Assembly: GCA_910585055.1 (NCBI GenBank)
Contig: CAJUBY010000062.1
Coordinates: 1 to 6,043, forward strand
Source: an uncultured Christensenella sp.
GTDB taxonomy: Bacteria; Bacillota; Clostridia; Christensenellales; Pumilibacteraceae
DNA length: 6,043 nucleotides
Direction of reading: 5' to 3'
Shown: positions 5,444 through 6,043 of the stretch, piece after piece
How the letters are laid out: every line of letters starts with the position of its first letter
Numbering within the stretch: position 1 is the first letter of the stretch
The notes under the pieces: model-generated
What the model was told of the DNA's origin: nothing
The model's input: the letters and a program-made list of their open reading frames with translations, nothing else
Database searches by the model: none
Program-made: the position numbers and the translations under genes

Positions 5444-6043
5444 ATGCCTATCAATTACACAATTCCCATGGACTACACCAGACAGAAGATAAAAGTTACC
5501 GTTATCGGCTGCGGACGGTGGGGATCGTTTTTGGCGTGGTACGCCGATCAGCTTGGACACAAAGTAACGGTTTACGGCAAGTCCGGCGAAATTTCGTACG
5601 AACAGCTAGTTATGACCCGTAAAAACGAGTACGTCGCTTTTCCCAAAACGATAGAGCTTACAAACGATCTTCCCCGTGCGGTAAAAAATGCGGACGTGGT
5701 TTTGGTCAGCGTACCGTCGCAGGTGTTCCGTAACGTAATGGGCGATCTGCGCGGTTCATGCGACATGACCGGCAAGTTTTTGGTCACTTGCATGAAGGGT
5801 ATAGAAATTAGCACGGGCAAACGTCTGAGCGAGATCGCGCTCGAATTCGGTCTGGAAAACTGGCAGATAGCCGTGTGGGCGGGCCCGGGACATGTTCAGG
5901 AGTTTACGGTGGGCAATCCCAACTGTATGCTTATAGACGGTTACGAACGTACCACTATAGAAAGGATAATCGAGTTTTTCAAAAGTCCTTTGATAAGGTT
6001 TTATTACGGAAGCGACGTTATCGGCACCGAGATAGGCGCCGCC
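5444..6043 (+). CDS. gpsA: NAD(P)-dependent glycerol-3-phosphate dehydrogenase, 3' end beyond window
   Basis: GpsA reduces dihydroxyacetone phosphate to sn-glycerol 3-phosphate, the backbone of bacterial phospholipids, in the cytoplasm. The window holds the first 200 codons with no stop; the family is usually about 330 residues. After a short extension (1-16) comes the Rossmann fold, VTVIGCGRWGS (18-28), with the GxGxWG dinucleotide motif. VSVPSQVF (88-95) and MKGIE (117-121) follow; Lys118 matches the first active-site lysine, known as Lys120 in human GPD1. AGPGHVQEF (146-154) corresponds to the usual SGPSFAxE, and GTEIGAA (194-200) to the start of the G-x-x-x-GA-x-KN motif. The second catalytic lysine should lie just past the window edge. 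The segment after the fold (about 58-75) is shorter than usual and lacks the common YLPG stretch. A diverged GpsA-like paralogue is the main alternative. Confidence 0.88.
   Translation, partial: MPINYTIPMDYTRQKIKVTVIGCGRWGSFLAWYADQLGHKVTVYGKSGEISYEQLVMTRKNEYVAFPKTIELTNDLPRAVKNADVVLVSVPSQVFRNVMGDLRGSCDMTGKFLVTCMKGIEISTGKRLSEIALEFGLENWQIAVWAGPGHVQEFTVGNPNCMLIDGYERTTIERIIEFFKSPLIRFYYGSDVIGTEIGAA

Overview
The window looks like ordinary chromosomal sequence from a bacterium, most likely an uncultured Bacillota (Clostridia-type) species. The grounds are AAGGAG-type Shine-Dalgarno sites, compact one-strand gene packing, heavy use of ATA isoleucine codons alongside GCG and GGC codons, and lipoproteins with short KK-type signal peptides. 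The lineage is an inference; no rRNA or taxon-specific marker is present. All six genes lie on the + strand. I see no tRNA, rRNA, CRISPR array, insertion sequence, phage gene, toxin-antitoxin pair or recognisable defence system.

Left part (1-1657): a four-helix membrane protein of unknown function (40-789) is followed 39 bases later by a lipoprotein with a glycine-rich tether (829-1602). A clear intrinsic terminator closes the pair at 1626-1657. The two genes are probably co-transcribed and both act at the cell envelope.

Middle part (1658-2413): a second, separate lipoprotein (start best placed at 1775, end 2413) has no Shine-Dalgarno site. Its start codon lies inside a perfect 11-bp inverted repeat (1757-1782). 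A GC-rich hairpin at 1726-1744 precedes it. This leader is the most unusual non-coding signal in the window.

Right part (2414-6043): a strong extended -10 promoter (2505-2533) is placed so that transcription would begin within a few bases of the ATG at 2542, which suggests a leaderless mRNA. It drives a single-pass membrane protein of unknown function (2542-3960), then guaB (IMP dehydrogenase, 3964-5418), then gpsA (glycerol-3-phosphate dehydrogenase, 5444 to the window edge, 3' end missing). The unknown protein and guaB are 3 bases apart, and the guaB ribosome site lies inside the last codons of the unknown gene. They should therefore be translationally coupled. The operon combines an envelope-anchored unknown with the committed step of GMP synthesis and the enzyme that makes the glycerol-phosphate backbone of phospholipids.

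The window contains no convincing multi-gene novel system. The items worth a second look are the start-codon hairpin, the near-leaderless promoter, the unknown protein coupled to guaB, and the somewhat divergent GpsA motifs.
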